Assembly (NCBI GenBank): GCA_963812945.1
Contig: CAWEXD010000008.1
Span: 434,001 to 498,000 of the forward strand
DNA from: DASRDR01 sp963812945 [NCBI: uncultured Candidatus Rokubacteria bacterium]
GTDB lineage: Bacteria > Methylomirabilota > Methylomirabilia > Rokubacteriales
DNA length: 64,000 bases
Direction of reading: 5' to 3'
Shown here: positions 1-8,435 of the stretch, piece by piece
Layout: the number at the start of each line of letters is the position of its first letter
How positions within the stretch are numbered: position 1 is the first letter of the stretch
The notes under the pieces: model-generated
Told to the model about the DNA's origin: nothing
Database searches by the model: none
The model's input: the letters and a program-made list of their open reading frames with translations, nothing else
Translations under genes and position numbers: made by a program

Positions 1-1224
1 CTCGCGAACGCGTCGAAGAACCCCATCTTGTCGAACGACGACCTGACGCTGTCCCTCCTGGTCCAGGACGCCATGAAGGACCCGGACGTCGTGTACGTCA
101 CCTTCGTGGATGCGGAAGGCAAGGTGGTGGCCCACCCGGACCTCTCCCAGATCGGCCAGCGCGTCCAGCGGCCGAACGGGCTGCCCATGGCGACGGGCGA
201 CATCCAGGTCACGCCGTTCGTGGACCCGAAGCAGGGCAAGGTCATCGACTTCGCGGTGCCCCTCGTGTTCAGCAGGGTGTCGGTGGGCTCGCTGTACCTC
301 GGCTTCAGCCGGAAACCCATCGACCAGGCTGTCGCGAGCGCGCGGAACTCGACGATCGTCATCAGCGCCGCAATGGTTGTGCTGGGGATCATCGGGGCCG
401 TGGGCCTGGCCACTGTGCTGTCAAGACCGGTGATGCGTCTGGTGGAGGGTACGCGCGCGGTCTCGGCGGGGAACTTCCAGGTCCACCTGCCGGTTACCTC
501 GCGAGACGAGATCGGCGCGCTGACCGCATCGTTCAACGAGATGGCGAAGAATCTCCGCGAGAAGGAGATGATCAAGCGGGCGTTCACGCGCTACGTCGCG
601 CGGCAGGTCGTCGACGAGATCCTGAAGGACCCCGAGAAGCTGACCCTGAAGGAGGAGCGCCGGGACGTCACCGTGCTCTTCTGCGACATGCGGGGATTCA
701 CGTCGCTGGCCGAGCGCCTGTCGCCCGAGGAGGTCGTCGCCGTGCTGAACGACTTCTACACCCTGATGGTCGACACGACGGCCAAGAATGACGGTATCGT
801 GGACAAGTTCCTCGGTGATGGGGTCATGGCCATCTTCGGCGCCCCGATCGTCCACGAGGATCACGCGTCTCGCGCGGTGAAGACGGCGGTTGCGATGCAG
901 GCGGGCGTGGCCGAGCTCTCGAGAAAACGCGCTCGAGAGGGCAAGGACCCGATCGCGGTGGGTATCGGGGTCAGCGCCGGCGAGGCCATCGCCGGAACGG
1001 TGGGGACCGAGGATCGGATGGAGTACACGGTCATCGGGGACAGCGTCAATCTGGCGGCGCGACTCGAGTCGAACGCGAAGCCCGGACAGATCCTGATCAG
1101 CCAGCGGACCCACCAGAAGGTGGACGGCCTCGTGAACGTGCGGTCGCTCGGGGCGATCCGGGTGAAGGGCAAAGAGGAGCAGGTCGAGGTCTACGAGGTT
1201 CTCGGCCTCGCGCAGGGGGCGTGA
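1..1224 (+). CDS. Class III adenylate cyclase with sensor and HAMP domains, 5' partial
   Basis: The frame is open to the first base of the window, so the true start lies upstream. What remains is the end of an extracytoplasmic Cache-like sensor (motif VYVTFVDAEGKVVAHPD), one membrane helix at about bases 350-420, a HAMP linker (to about 560) and a class III nucleotidyl cyclase domain (about 655-1170). Both metal-binding Asp residues are visible (FCDMRGF and FLGDGVM). The Lys in VDKFLGD and the Asp in VIGDSVNLAARLE favour ATP over GTP, and the Asn/Arg pair needed for catalysis is present in the latter motif. The product should be an inner-membrane sensor making cAMP. The next gene starts about 100 bases downstream and may be separately transcribed. 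Confidence 0.92.
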   Translation, partial: LANASKNPILSNDDLTLSLLVQDAMKDPDVVYVTFVDAEGKVVAHPDLSQIGQRVQRPNGLPMATGDIQVTPFVDPKQGKVIDFAVPLVFSRVSVGSLYLGFSRKPIDQAVASARNSTIVISAAMVVLGIIGAVGLATVLSRPVMRLVEGTRAVSAGNFQVHLPVTSRDEIGALTASFNEMAKNLREKEMIKRAFTRYVARQVVDEILKDPEKLTLKEERRDVTVLFCDMRGFTSLAERLSPEEVVAVLNDFYTLMVDTTAKNDGIVDKFLGDGVMAIFGAPIVHEDHASRAVKTAVAMQAGVAELSRKRAREGKDPIAVGIGVSAGEAIAGTVGTEDRMEYTVIGDSVNLAARLESNAKPGQILISQRTHQKVDGLVNVRSLGAIRVKGKEEQVEVYEVLGLAQGA

Positions 1225-1327
1225 GGCCGCGCGAGGGACCTGACGCCCCCGGCGCCGCGGGCCGTCCGATCGGCCAGAGGCTCGAGGGGATGCGGCGAGA
1301 CGGTACGGAAACCCGAAGGAGACGTTG

Positions 1328-2440
1328 ATGGACCGGGTCGACTGCGGACGGATGATGGTGCTGGGTATCGCGGTGACCGTGCTGACGGCTTGTGCGGCCG
1401 CGCCTCCCCCTTCCACGGGGGTCGCGCCTGCGCCGGCTCCGCCTCCGGCCGGCTCACCGGCCGCGACCCGGCCGGTGTCGCCACCGCCGGTTGCCGCCCG
1501 GCCGGCCCCGGGCCCGACTCGGCCCACCGAGCCGCTGCCCGAGTCGTTCGAGTCCGAGGACTTCGTGGTCGTGCTCGCGAAGGACGGCGACACGGCGGAG
1601 ACCCTCGCCCGGCGGTTCCTGGGAGACGCGGCGAACGCGTGGATGATCGAGGACTACAACGGGACGGCGACGTTTGCCGCGGGACGCGAGGTGGTGATCC
1701 CGAAGCGGCCCTGGAACCTCGCGGGCGTGCAGCCGCGCGGGTATCAGCTCGTGCCGATCCTCTGCTACCACAACTTGGGCCCCCAGACGCGGGGCCGGCT
1801 CCTCATGTCCGTGAGCGCGTTCGAGGAGCAGATGCGGTACCTCAAGCACGAGGGCTACCACGTCATCACGCTGCGCCAGTTCCTGGAGTTCACTGCGCTC
1901 CGGCGCCAACTCCCACGGAAGACCGTCGTGCTGACGTTCGACGACGGGTGGAGGTCCTTCAAGGAGCACGCGTACCCGATTCTCAAGGAGCTCGGGTTCC
2001 CGGCCACGCTGTTCATCTACACGGACTTCATCGGCGCGCGGATCGCACTGTCGTGGCAGGAGCTGAAGGACCTGGCCCAGGAAGGCTTCGACATCCAGGC
2101 CCACTCGAAGTCACACGAGGACATGCGCCGGAAACCGACGGAGTCCGAGGAGGAGTACAACCGGCGCATGCAGGCGGAGCTGGTGCAGCCCCTCGGCGTA
2201 TTCCAGCAGCGCATCGGACAGCCGGTGCGGATCCTCGCCTATCCCTACGGCGCCCACGACGATGGCGTGGTCAAGCGCGTCCGCGAGGCTGGATACGTGG
2301 CTGCCCTCGACGTCCGGCGCCAGGGCAATCCCTCGTTCACGCCCCCCCTGACGATCCATCGGGCCCAGATCTACTCCGAGATGAACATGGAGGACTTCGT
2401 CAGGAACCTCACCGTCTTCAGCGAGGAGACGATCCGCTGA
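1328..2440 (+). CDS. Polysaccharide deacetylase lipoprotein with LysM domain
   Basis: A 370-residue predicted lipoprotein. A short hydrophobic signal ends in the lipobox LTAC with Cys22, followed by a Pro/Ala-rich linker, a LysM-like peptidoglycan-binding segment (about residues 78-125) and a NodB-fold carbohydrate esterase domain. The NodB motifs TFDDG and HSKSH supply the metal-binding Asp and two His. It probably deacetylates peptidoglycan or another envelope or extracellular polysaccharide from the periplasm. The ATG at 1328 is chosen because GAAGGAGA lies about 6 bases upstream; a TTG directly before it is in frame but less likely. Its stop overlaps the next start by one base (TGATG), so the two lipoprotein genes are coupled. 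Confidence 0.9.
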   Translation: MDRVDCGRMMVLGIAVTVLTACAAAPPPSTGVAPAPAPPPAGSPAATRPVSPPPVAARPAPGPTRPTEPLPESFESEDFVVVLAKDGDTAETLARRFLGDAANAWMIEDYNGTATFAAGREVVIPKRPWNLAGVQPRGYQLVPILCYHNLGPQTRGRLLMSVSAFEEQMRYLKHEGYHVITLRQFLEFTALRRQLPRKTVVLTFDDGWRSFKEHAYPILKELGFPATLFIYTDFIGARIALSWQELKDLAQEGFDIQAHSKSHEDMRRKPTESEEEYNRRMQAELVQPLGVFQQRIGQPVRILAYPYGAHDDGVVKRVREAGYVAALDVRRQGNPSFTPPLTIHRAQIYSEMNMEDFVRNLTVFSEETIR

Positions 2441-3663
2441 TGTCCGGCCGGCGCGTCCGCTCCGTTCTCGTCGGGATCCTCGCCCTCTTCCTGGGGGCCT
2501 GCGCTGCCGCGACGCCTCCGCCCGCCGCGACGCCTCCGGCCCCCGGGACGCCGGCCGCAGCTGCGCCGCCGCCCCAGCCTGCCGCTCCGGCTCCCCCGCC
2601 GACAGCGGCGCCGGCCCCGGTGCCCCTGACGCCGCGCCAGCAGCTCGCGGCGGGGCGCCGGGACCGGGCGCAGCGCCTCGAGCGCGCCGGCGAATTCCGC
2701 CAGGCGCTCGACGAGTGGAAGATCGCCACGACGATCGATCCCGCTGACACGGCCGCCCAGGAGGGTCGCCGGCAGCTCGCGGCGCGGATGGAGCGGTCGA
2801 TCGGCGAGCGGCTCGGCCAGGGACGGGAGGCCTTGGGAAAGGGGGAGCATCTGGAAGCGCGTCGGCACTTCCTGGCGGTCCTCGCGATGGACCCCTCGAA
2901 CCAGGCCGCGTTCACGGCCCTCCAGACCGACGTGAAGGAGATCCGTTTCGTGCCGCACACGGTCAAGGCTGGGGAGACCCTGGCCACGATCGCCGAGCGG
3001 TACTACGGTGACCGCGCCCGATCCGAGGTGATCTGGGAGACGAACCAGCTGCCCCCGAATCCCCGGCTCACCGCCGGCATGCAGCTCAAGATCCCCGAGA
3101 TTCCGGGCGTGCCCTTCGTTCTGCCGGAGCTGCGTCCCCGTCCGCCTGCGGACGCCGTGGCCCGGCCCGACGTGACGGTGCCTGACTCCGCTCGACCGAC
3201 CGAGACCGTCGAGATCAATCCCCTTCTGGTGGGCGCCCGGGAAGCGCTCGAGAAGGGTGAGTATCAGGTGGCACTGGCCGACGTGGACCGCGTGCTTGCG
3301 AGCAACGCCCAGAACCCCGACGCGGCCGAGCTGAAGAAGGCCGTCTTGTACGGGCTGGGGAAGACCCAGCTCGGTCAGCGCAAGTACGACGAGTCGGCCC
3401 GGACGCTCAACCAGCTGGCGCGGCTCGCGCCGAACTACCAGGACTCGCCGGCGCTGCTGCGGCAGGCGCGGGAGCGTGCGGCCCAGCAGCACTACTCCCA
3501 GGGGCTCCAGCTCTACCGCGAGGAGAAGCTCGAGGAAGCGATCTCGCAGTGGAAGGCAGTGCTCGAGTACGAGCCCGAGCACACGAACGCGAAGAAGAAC
3601 ATCGAGCAGGCGGAGCGGCTGCTGCGGAGCCTACAGCAGCGGCAGCAGCCGAAGAAGCAGTAG
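2440..3663 (+). CDS. TPR/LysM lipoprotein
   Basis: A 407-residue predicted lipoprotein: the signal ends at lipobox LGAC, then comes a long Ala/Pro-rich linker, TPR-like helices (about residues 65-165), a LysM domain (HTVKAGETLATIAERYYGD onwards) and further TPR repeats to the C-terminus. No catalytic motif is seen, so a scaffold or adaptor at the cell wall is the likely role. It overlaps the deacetylase stop by one base and shares its LysM-plus-lipobox plan, so the pair probably acts on the same wall or polysaccharide substrate. Its stop is separated from the convergent HD-GYP gene stop by a single base, with no terminator between them. Confidence 0.85.
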   Translation: MSGRRVRSVLVGILALFLGACAAATPPPAATPPAPGTPAAAAPPPQPAAPAPPPTAAPAPVPLTPRQQLAAGRRDRAQRLERAGEFRQALDEWKIATTIDPADTAAQEGRRQLAARMERSIGERLGQGREALGKGEHLEARRHFLAVLAMDPSNQAAFTALQTDVKEIRFVPHTVKAGETLATIAERYYGDRARSEVIWETNQLPPNPRLTAGMQLKIPEIPGVPFVLPELRPRPPADAVARPDVTVPDSARPTETVEINPLLVGAREALEKGEYQVALADVDRVLASNAQNPDAAELKKAVLYGLGKTQLGQRKYDESARTLNQLARLAPNYQDSPALLRQARERAAQQHYSQGLQLYREEKLEEAISQWKAVLEYEPEHTNAKKNIEQAERLLRSLQQRQQPKKQ

Positions 3664-3664
3664 A

Positions 3665-4267
3665 CTAGCCGGCCGCCTCGGTTCCGAGGATCGCCAGGAA
3701 GTGCTTGACGATCTCGGGGTCGAGCTGGGAGCCCGCGCCCTCCTGGAGTCGTCGCGTGGCCTCCTCGGGGGAGAGCGCGCGGCGGTACGGGCGATGGTGT
3801 GTCATCGCCTCGTAGGTCTCGGCGACCAGGATGATCCGGGAGAACAGCGGAATCTCGTCGCCGCGGAGGCCCTCGGGGTAGCCGCTGCCGTCGAACCGCT
3901 CGTGGTGGTGGCGGACGGCCCGGGCGATCTCGGCCAGCGCCGGTTCGGCCCCGAACACCGCGGCTCCACGCACCGGGTGGACCCGCACCTCCTCCATCTC
4001 GTCCTCGGCGAGCACCGAGGGCTTGCGGAGGATGTACTCGGGCGTCGACAGGTAGCCTACGTCGTGGAACGCGGCCGCGACGAACAGCATGAGGTGCTCG
4101 CGCGGGGGCATTCCCATGGAATCGGCGATCCGCTCGCAGTAGGCTGCGACCCGGGACGAGTGTCCCGCCATGTAGGGGTCGGACGCGTGGGTGGCGTCGG
4201 CCAGGGCGCGCACGACGTGGAACAGGAGCTGCTCGCTCTCGCGATCGAGATCTCCGCGCTGCGCCAC
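3665..4267 (-). CDS. HD-GYP domain protein with atypical metal motif
   Basis: The GTG at 4267 is chosen because GAAGGGAG sits about 5 bases upstream; longer readings run into the divergent promoter region. The 200-residue product is almost only an HD-GYP domain: FHDVGYLSTPEYILRKPS, HHHERFDGSGYPEGL and VAETYEAMTHHRPYR can be read. HD-GYP proteins normally hydrolyse cyclic di-GMP. The HD and GYP signatures are kept, but the usual Asp in the VAD-x-x-DAL-type motif is Glu here, and the HDIGK motif reads HDVGY. Activity is therefore probable but not certain. No receiver or sensor domain is attached, which is unusual for this family. Confidence 0.85.
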   Translation of the reverse strand: MAQRGDLDRESEQLLFHVVRALADATHASDPYMAGHSSRVAAYCERIADSMGMPPREHLMLFVAAAFHDVGYLSTPEYILRKPSVLAEDEMEEVRVHPVRGAAVFGAEPALAEIARAVRHHHERFDGSGYPEGLRGDEIPLFSRIILVAETYEAMTHHRPYRRALSPEEATRRLQEGAGSQLDPEIVKHFLAILGTEAAG

Positions 4268-4420
4268 GCTCGCTCCCTTCGTCGCTGCCGTCGCTGGGCG
4301 CTCATCGCGCCGGACGCATTTGCAGGGCTTGGCGGACACTCTAGCCCTGACCCACGACCAGACGCAAGGGAATCCCAGGGCTCCGGCGCGACGCCTGGCC
4401 AGAACGCGAGCGGGGGCCCC

Positions 4421-4426
4421 TATAAT
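4421..4426 (+). promoter_or_regulatory. -10 box TATAAT, leaderless arrangement
   Basis: A perfect TATAAT lies 8 bases before the GTG at 4435. Transcription would start at or next to the start codon. No Shine-Dalgarno sequence and no clear -35 box are seen. Confidence 0.7.
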
Positions 4427-4434
4427 ACCGGGCT

Positions 4435-4812
4435 GTGAGCGACCCCATTCCGGCCTGGGCGTGGGTTCTGATCGAGGACTTCGTGGACCGGTCCCTCGAG
4501 GGGCGCGGCCTGCCCCATCCAACGGCGCGGGACACGCTGGCCGAGGTGGCGCGCCTGTGGCCGGACCTCTCGTGCACGATCCTGGTGCAGGAGCCGTGGC
4601 AGGGGACGGTCCGATTCAAGCGGCTCCTTCGTCTCCGCGGCGACGAGATGCGGCCGTTCCTGGACGCGCCGGACGCGTTCATCCGGGAGCGGTTCGGCGG
4701 CGGGAAGTTCAAGCTGAACATCCATCACGGAATGCACTTCGTGAACACCAAGAACTTCAAGCCCGAGGGTCCGCCCCGCTGGCGCGAGGTTCCGGAGCTC
4801 GTGGAGGAGTGA
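4435..4812 (+). CDS. Conserved hypothetical protein, 125 aa
   Basis: I do not recognise the family. The product is a soluble 125-residue protein without signal peptide or membrane helix, rich in Arg, Trp and Phe, with a C-terminal half containing KFKLNIHHGMHFVNTKNFKP. The GTG start sits 8 bases after a perfect TATAAT and has no ribosome site, so it is probably translated from a leaderless message. Its last codons (GGAGGAG) serve as ribosome site for the next gene, whose ATG is 1 base past the stop. Confidence 0.75.
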   Translation: MSDPIPAWAWVLIEDFVDRSLEGRGLPHPTARDTLAEVARLWPDLSCTILVQEPWQGTVRFKRLLRLRGDEMRPFLDAPDAFIRERFGGGKFKLNIHHGMHFVNTKNFKPEGPPRWREVPELVEE

Positions 4813-4813
4813 C

Positions 4814-5293
4814 ATGGCCGAGGGCTTGACGCGCCCCCCGGACGCGCGGGGCGGCCCACCGTTCCCTCGCGCGGCGCCGCCTGAGCGGAAGGGTGCCCTG
4901 AGTCGCGACCGGCTGCTGCGGCCCCGGTGGCTGGTCTGGCTGGTCGTTGCCTGGGGTGTCGCGATCGCCGCGGCGCCGCGGCCCGGCGAGGGAGCGCCGC
5001 TTCCGCCCGCGCGCGCGGAGGGCGCGTCCGGCGAGCTGGAGCGGGCTCGGACCGCCCTGGAGCATCGCCGCGTTCAGGCCGAGCTCGAGGCCCTCGGCGT
5101 GTCGGAGTCGGAGGCGGCCGAGCTCTGGGGGCGCCTGACTCCGGCCGAGCGGGCGGAGCTCGCGGCCCGGGTCGACGAGCTCCGCACCGGCGGGAACCCC
5201 CTGGCGGCGGGCGTGGCGATCGCCATCATCGTGGCCATGGCCCTGATCCTGGCCCTCGAGCTGATCGGGCGTCGCGTCATCTCGCGGCCGTGA
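4814..5293 (+). CDS. PA2779-like small membrane protein
   Basis: A 159-residue protein with an N-terminal hydrophobic segment (about residues 39-55), a charged helical middle and a C-terminal membrane helix (about 130-150). The middle reads ELEALGVSESEAAELWGRLT and then ELAARVDELRTGG, which is the pattern of the PA2779 family (DUF6627), small envelope proteins of unknown function. Family assignment is by recognition of this pattern and is moderately sure. It follows the previous gene by one base and its stop overlaps the following GTG by four bases, so translation is coupled in both directions. Confidence 0.7.
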   Translation: MAEGLTRPPDARGGPPFPRAAPPERKGALSRDRLLRPRWLVWLVVAWGVAIAAAPRPGEGAPLPPARAEGASGELERARTALEHRRVQAELEALGVSESEAAELWGRLTPAERAELAARVDELRTGGNPLAAGVAIAIIVAMALILALELIGRRVISRP

Positions 5294-6117
5294 CCGTCCG
5301 GCGCGACGCGAGCGGCGCCCTGGTGGCCGTGCCGGCCCGGCCCGCGCGCATCGTGTCCCTCGTGCCGAGCATCACGGAGCTCCTGTTCACGCTGGGGCTC
5401 GAGGGTCGGGTCGCCGGCGTCACGATCTTCTGTAGCGAGCCTCGAGATCAGGTCGCCCGGACCCCGAAGGTGGGCCGAGAGAAGGACCCGGATCCCTCCC
5501 GCATCCGCGCGCTCCAGCCCGACCTCGTCGTCGCCAACATGGAGGAGAACCGACGCGACGTGATCGAGGCCCTTCGGGCGGAGGGGGTGACCGTGTGGGT
5601 CACCTTCCCACGGACGGTGGCGGAGGGAATCGAGCTGATCCGGGAGCTCGGCACGCTGACCGCGACGGACGACGCGGCGGCCGCGCTGGCCCGGCCACTG
5701 GAGACCGCTCGCGCCAGGACTCTCGCGCGAACGGCCGAGCGGCCGCGGACCCGCGTCTTCTGTCCGATCTGGCGTGGACCCTACATGACGGTCAACCGGG
5801 ACACGTACGTCAACGACGTGCTGGAGACTTGCGGAGGCGACAACGTGTTTGCCGCCAGCTCCGCCCGATATCCGACGGTCACCCTGGAGGAGGTGCGCGC
5901 GGCCGCGCCCGACGTGATCCTGCTGCCGGACGAGCCATACCGATTCCGGGACCCGCACCGCGCGGACTTCGCCGCTCTGACGGACATCCCGGCCATCCGG
6001 TCGGGCCGGGTCCACCTCGTCGACGGCAAGCTGCTCAGCTGGTACGGACCCCGGATCGGCGAGGCGCTCGACCGCCTCCCGGACCTCCTCGCCGGCGGCG
6101 CAGGGCCCCCCGCCTGA
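5290..6117 (+). CDS. BtuF/FhuD-like helical-backbone metal receptor, no signal peptide
   Basis: The GTG at 5290 overlaps the previous stop (GTGA). The 275-residue product matches class III periplasmic binding proteins that capture cobalamin or iron chelates: an N-terminal RIVSLVPSITELLFTLGL motif, then DPDPSRIRALQPDLVVAN, a long backbone helix and a C-terminal lobe. Unusually no signal peptide or lipobox precedes the first lobe, so it may be a cytoplasmic relative, or be exported by another route. No permease or ATPase for it lies in the window. The last 83 bases overlap the convergent RidA gene. Confidence 0.82.
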   Translation: MTVRRDASGALVAVPARPARIVSLVPSITELLFTLGLEGRVAGVTIFCSEPRDQVARTPKVGREKDPDPSRIRALQPDLVVANMEENRRDVIEALRAEGVTVWVTFPRTVAEGIELIRELGTLTATDDAAAALARPLETARARTLARTAERPRTRVFCPIWRGPYMTVNRDTYVNDVLETCGGDNVFAASSARYPTVTLEEVRAAAPDVILLPDEPYRFRDPHRADFAALTDIPAIRSGRVHLVDGKLLSWYGPRIGEALDRLPDLLAGGAGPPA

Positions 6118-6610
6118 GAGGGCGAGGCGCGCGGTCTCGTCGCGGCCGGGCCTCGAGCAGGAGCTCGACCTCGACCGGCATGCCTCCGGCGAGCCCCTGC
6201 GCTGGCCGCAGCCAGATCGCGGGAGGCGCGCCGGCCGGCAGCACGCGCGACAGGAGTCGGAGGCTCTCCTCGAGGAGGGCCGGATCGAGACCGTCAGGCG
6301 TCGTGGTCGCGACGAAGGCGGTCAGAACGACGCAGCGGTACCACGTGAGCGGCCCGACGGTCGCGCAGGCGGAGGCCAGTGCGTTCTGGGTCGCCAGGCG
6401 GAGCGCCCTTCGGGTGTCTCCGAGCGACACCGACTGGCCGACTCGGCCCACATACGCCAGCCGACCCCGGCGCTCGGGATCGTGCCCGGAGACGAAGAGC
6501 CGCGCGCCCGCGCGAAGGGCCTGGACGTACTGGTCACGCGGAGGCGTGGGAGCGATGCCGGCAAGCGGGTCTCTTGCTGGCCGGTGCCGTCGGGAGCGGT
6601 CGGCGCGCAT
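6035..6610 (-). CDS. RidA family protein
   Basis: The 191-residue product has a RidA/YjgF-type domain: LFVSGHDPERRGRLAYVGRVG, a long helix with NALASACATVG, and GGMPVEVELLLEA near the end. Typical RidA proteins hydrolyse reactive enamine/imine intermediates of amino acid metabolism. The C-terminal 40 residues are Arg/Gly-rich, go beyond the family domain and are encoded where the gene overlaps the convergent BtuF-like gene, so they may be a read-through tail without function. It starts 9 bases past the stop of another RidA gene; the two form a tandem pair. Confidence 0.75.
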   Translation of the reverse strand: MRADRSRRHRPARDPLAGIAPTPPRDQYVQALRAGARLFVSGHDPERRGRLAYVGRVGQSVSLGDTRRALRLATQNALASACATVGPLTWYRCVVLTAFVATTTPDGLDPALLEESLRLLSRVLPAGAPPAIWLRPAQGLAGGMPVEVELLLEARPRRDRAPRPLRRGALRRRRGGPGGGRAPRRSGVRTS

Positions 6611-6619
6611 GGGTCGCGC

Positions 6620-7165
6620 CTAGCGCCGGCGCCCTGCCGGCCGGCGGGGCGAGCCCCGCCTGGCGTGGGCGGTGAGACGGCCCCGCGGGGCGCTCCCCGG
6701 ACCGTTCGTGGAGACCTCCAGGATCATCTCGATCTCGACGGCGATTCCGAGGGGGAGTGAGCCCACGCCGATCGCCGAGCGGGTGTGCCGGCCGTGGTCG
6801 CCGAAGACCTCGACCATGAGGTCGGAGCAGCCGTTGATCACCTTCGGGTGGTCGACGAAATCCTCCGGGCACCGGACCATTCCAAAGAGCTTGACGACGC
6901 GCCGCACGCGGTCGAGGCTGCCGAGAGCATCCCGGGCCGAGGCCAGGAGGTTCAGGCCCGTCAGGCGCGCCGCTTCCCGTCCCTGCTCGACCGTGAGGTC
7001 ACGGCCGACCGTGCCCTGGTGGAGGACGCGCCCGTCCCTCAGCGGTCCGTGGCCGGAGAGAAACAGAAGGTTGCCCGAGCGGACGGCCGTGACGTAGTTC
7101 GCGATCGGCTTCGGGGTGACCGGAAGCTCGAGACCGAGCTCCTTCAGGCGCGCTTCTGCTCCCAT
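6620..7165 (-). CDS. RidA family protein
   Basis: The ATG at 7165 begins a protein with the usual RidA N-terminus (RLKELGLELPVTPKPIANYV), then FLSGHGPLRDGRVLHQGTVG, LLASARDALGSLDRVRRVVK and a C-terminal GIAVEIEMILEVS. It is a soluble enamine/imine deaminase-like protein of 181 residues. About 30 basic residues follow the domain. The start has no strong ribosome site. The gene lies 41 bases downstream of the MFS gene and 9 bases upstream of the second RidA gene, suggesting one transcript. Confidence 0.85.
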   Translation of the reverse strand: MGAEARLKELGLELPVTPKPIANYVTAVRSGNLLFLSGHGPLRDGRVLHQGTVGRDLTVEQGREAARLTGLNLLASARDALGSLDRVRRVVKLFGMVRCPEDFVDHPKVINGCSDLMVEVFGDHGRHTRSAIGVGSLPLGIAVEIEMILEVSTNGPGSAPRGRLTAHARRGSPRRPAGRRR

Positions 7166-7206
7166 CGTCAGTTCTCGCTCGCTGGAGGTGGAGGACTGCC
7201 GGGGAA

Positions 7207-8346
7207 TCATGGCATGCCGATGACGGCGGTCCGCCGACGGCGAAGAGCCAGGAGCGCTCCGATGCACAGCGCCGCGAAGCCCAGGTAGGTAGCGGTGTCG
7301 CCGACCCGATCGGCGAGCCACCCACAGAGTGGGGCCCCCACGGCGTGACCCAGCGCCCACGCGAGGTTGGCGAGCGCGATCGCCAGCACGCTGTCGAGGC
7401 CCGCGGCGTCGGCCGCCCGGGTGAGGAGCGCCATGCCGGGCACGAGCGTCGCGCCGAACGTGATCGCCGCGGCCACCACGAGCCCGGCCACGATCCAGGG
7501 CTGCCCGGCGACGGCGAGCCCGAGGAGCACGGTGATCGCGCCGATCAATCCGGCGGAGACCGGCGCGAGCGCTCCCTGACGGTCCGCCCAGCGCCCGAGC
7601 AGCGGGTGCACGCTGGCTTCCAGGGCCGCCGCCGCCGCGTACAGCGCCCCGAGCCACCCGGCGCTCCAGCCCTGTGCCCCGAGCGCGAGCGGCACCAGGA
7701 CGCCCAGCACCGCGAAGAGGAGCGGCGCCAGCAGGATCAGACCGAGCGGAACCCAGAGCGCCCGGATGCCCAGAGCGGCGGTCAGCGTGACACGCCCTGG
7801 CTCGACGCCGGGTTCCCGCGACGCCACGACGCACGCCGCGAGCCCGACGCACGCGGCGGCGACGGTCCCGAAGGCCGGACCGGTCCCGATCCACGCGGCG
7901 GCGGCGCCCAGCGCGGGGCCCAGGAACGCCCCCGCCACCGCGGCCGAGACCGCAATACCGATCAGCTCGCCGCGCCGCTCGGGCGCTGCCGTGCGGGCGA
8001 GCCATCCGACGGCGGCGGTCCACGAGCACGCGCTGCCCACGCCGGCCGCGAACCTGGTGAGCACCAGCACGCCAAACCGGCTCCCGAGTCCGAACGCGAC
8101 ACTCGAGACCGCCGTCAACCCGAGCCCGAGGAGGAGCGTCGGTCGGATGCCCACGCGCGAAGCCAGGAGCCCGCTCGGGAGCGCTGCCACCAGGACGCCG
8201 GCAGCGAACGCGCCGGCGAGCACGCCGACCGCGGTCTTCGTCAGGCCGAGCGCCTCGGCGTAGTCGGGCAGGAGCGGGGAGAGGACGGCGAAGAACACCG
8301 TGTCGACGAGGACGATCGCCGCCACGAGAGTCAGAAGTCCGGACAC
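7207..8346 (-). CDS. MFS transporter
   Basis: A 379-residue integral membrane protein with about 12 hydrophobic segments and the MFS architecture (GLTKTAVGVLAGAFAAG in the second helix; RVGIRPTLLLGLG in loop 2-3). It resembles small multidrug or sugar efflux MFS proteins; the substrate cannot be read from sequence. The GTG start lies 6 bases after a TAGAAT box on the same strand and lacks a ribosome site, so the message is probably leaderless. It is divergent from the Nudix gene, whose promoter faces the other way about 80 bases off. Confidence 0.88.
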   Translation of the reverse strand: MSGLLTLVAAIVLVDTVFFAVLSPLLPDYAEALGLTKTAVGVLAGAFAAGVLVAALPSGLLASRVGIRPTLLLGLGLTAVSSVAFGLGSRFGVLVLTRFAAGVGSACSWTAAVGWLARTAAPERRGELIGIAVSAAVAGAFLGPALGAAAAWIGTGPAFGTVAAACVGLAACVVASREPGVEPGRVTLTAALGIRALWVPLGLILLAPLLFAVLGVLVPLALGAQGWSAGWLGALYAAAAALEASVHPLLGRWADRQGALAPVSAGLIGAITVLLGLAVAGQPWIVAGLVVAAAITFGATLVPGMALLTRAADAAGLDSVLAIALANLAWALGHAVGAPLCGWLADRVGDTATYLGFAALCIGALLALRRRRTAVIGMP

Positions 8347-8352
8347 CTGGCC

Positions 8353-8358
8353 ATTCTA
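8353..8358 (-). promoter_or_regulatory. -10 box TAGAAT for MFS gene
   Basis: TAGAAT on the minus strand ends 6 bases before the GTG at 8346. No ribosome site intervenes, consistent with a leaderless transcript. Confidence 0.6.
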
Positions 8359-8435
8359 CCCGTCCCCGTCCAGCTGCGCGGGCCGAGCGGCGCCGTCGGG
8401 AGAGACGATCTCGCCGAGGACGGCGTTCCCTGACG

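Noticed and set aside
1390-2439. In-frame upstream extension of the TPR/LysM lipoprotein gene
   Set aside because: It overlaps the deacetylase gene in another frame and would bury the lipobox signal peptide that begins at 2440.
2505-2630. Repetitive GCGACGCCTCCG-type sequence
   Set aside because: It encodes the Ala/Pro linker of a lipoprotein; codon-level low complexity, not a separate repeat element.
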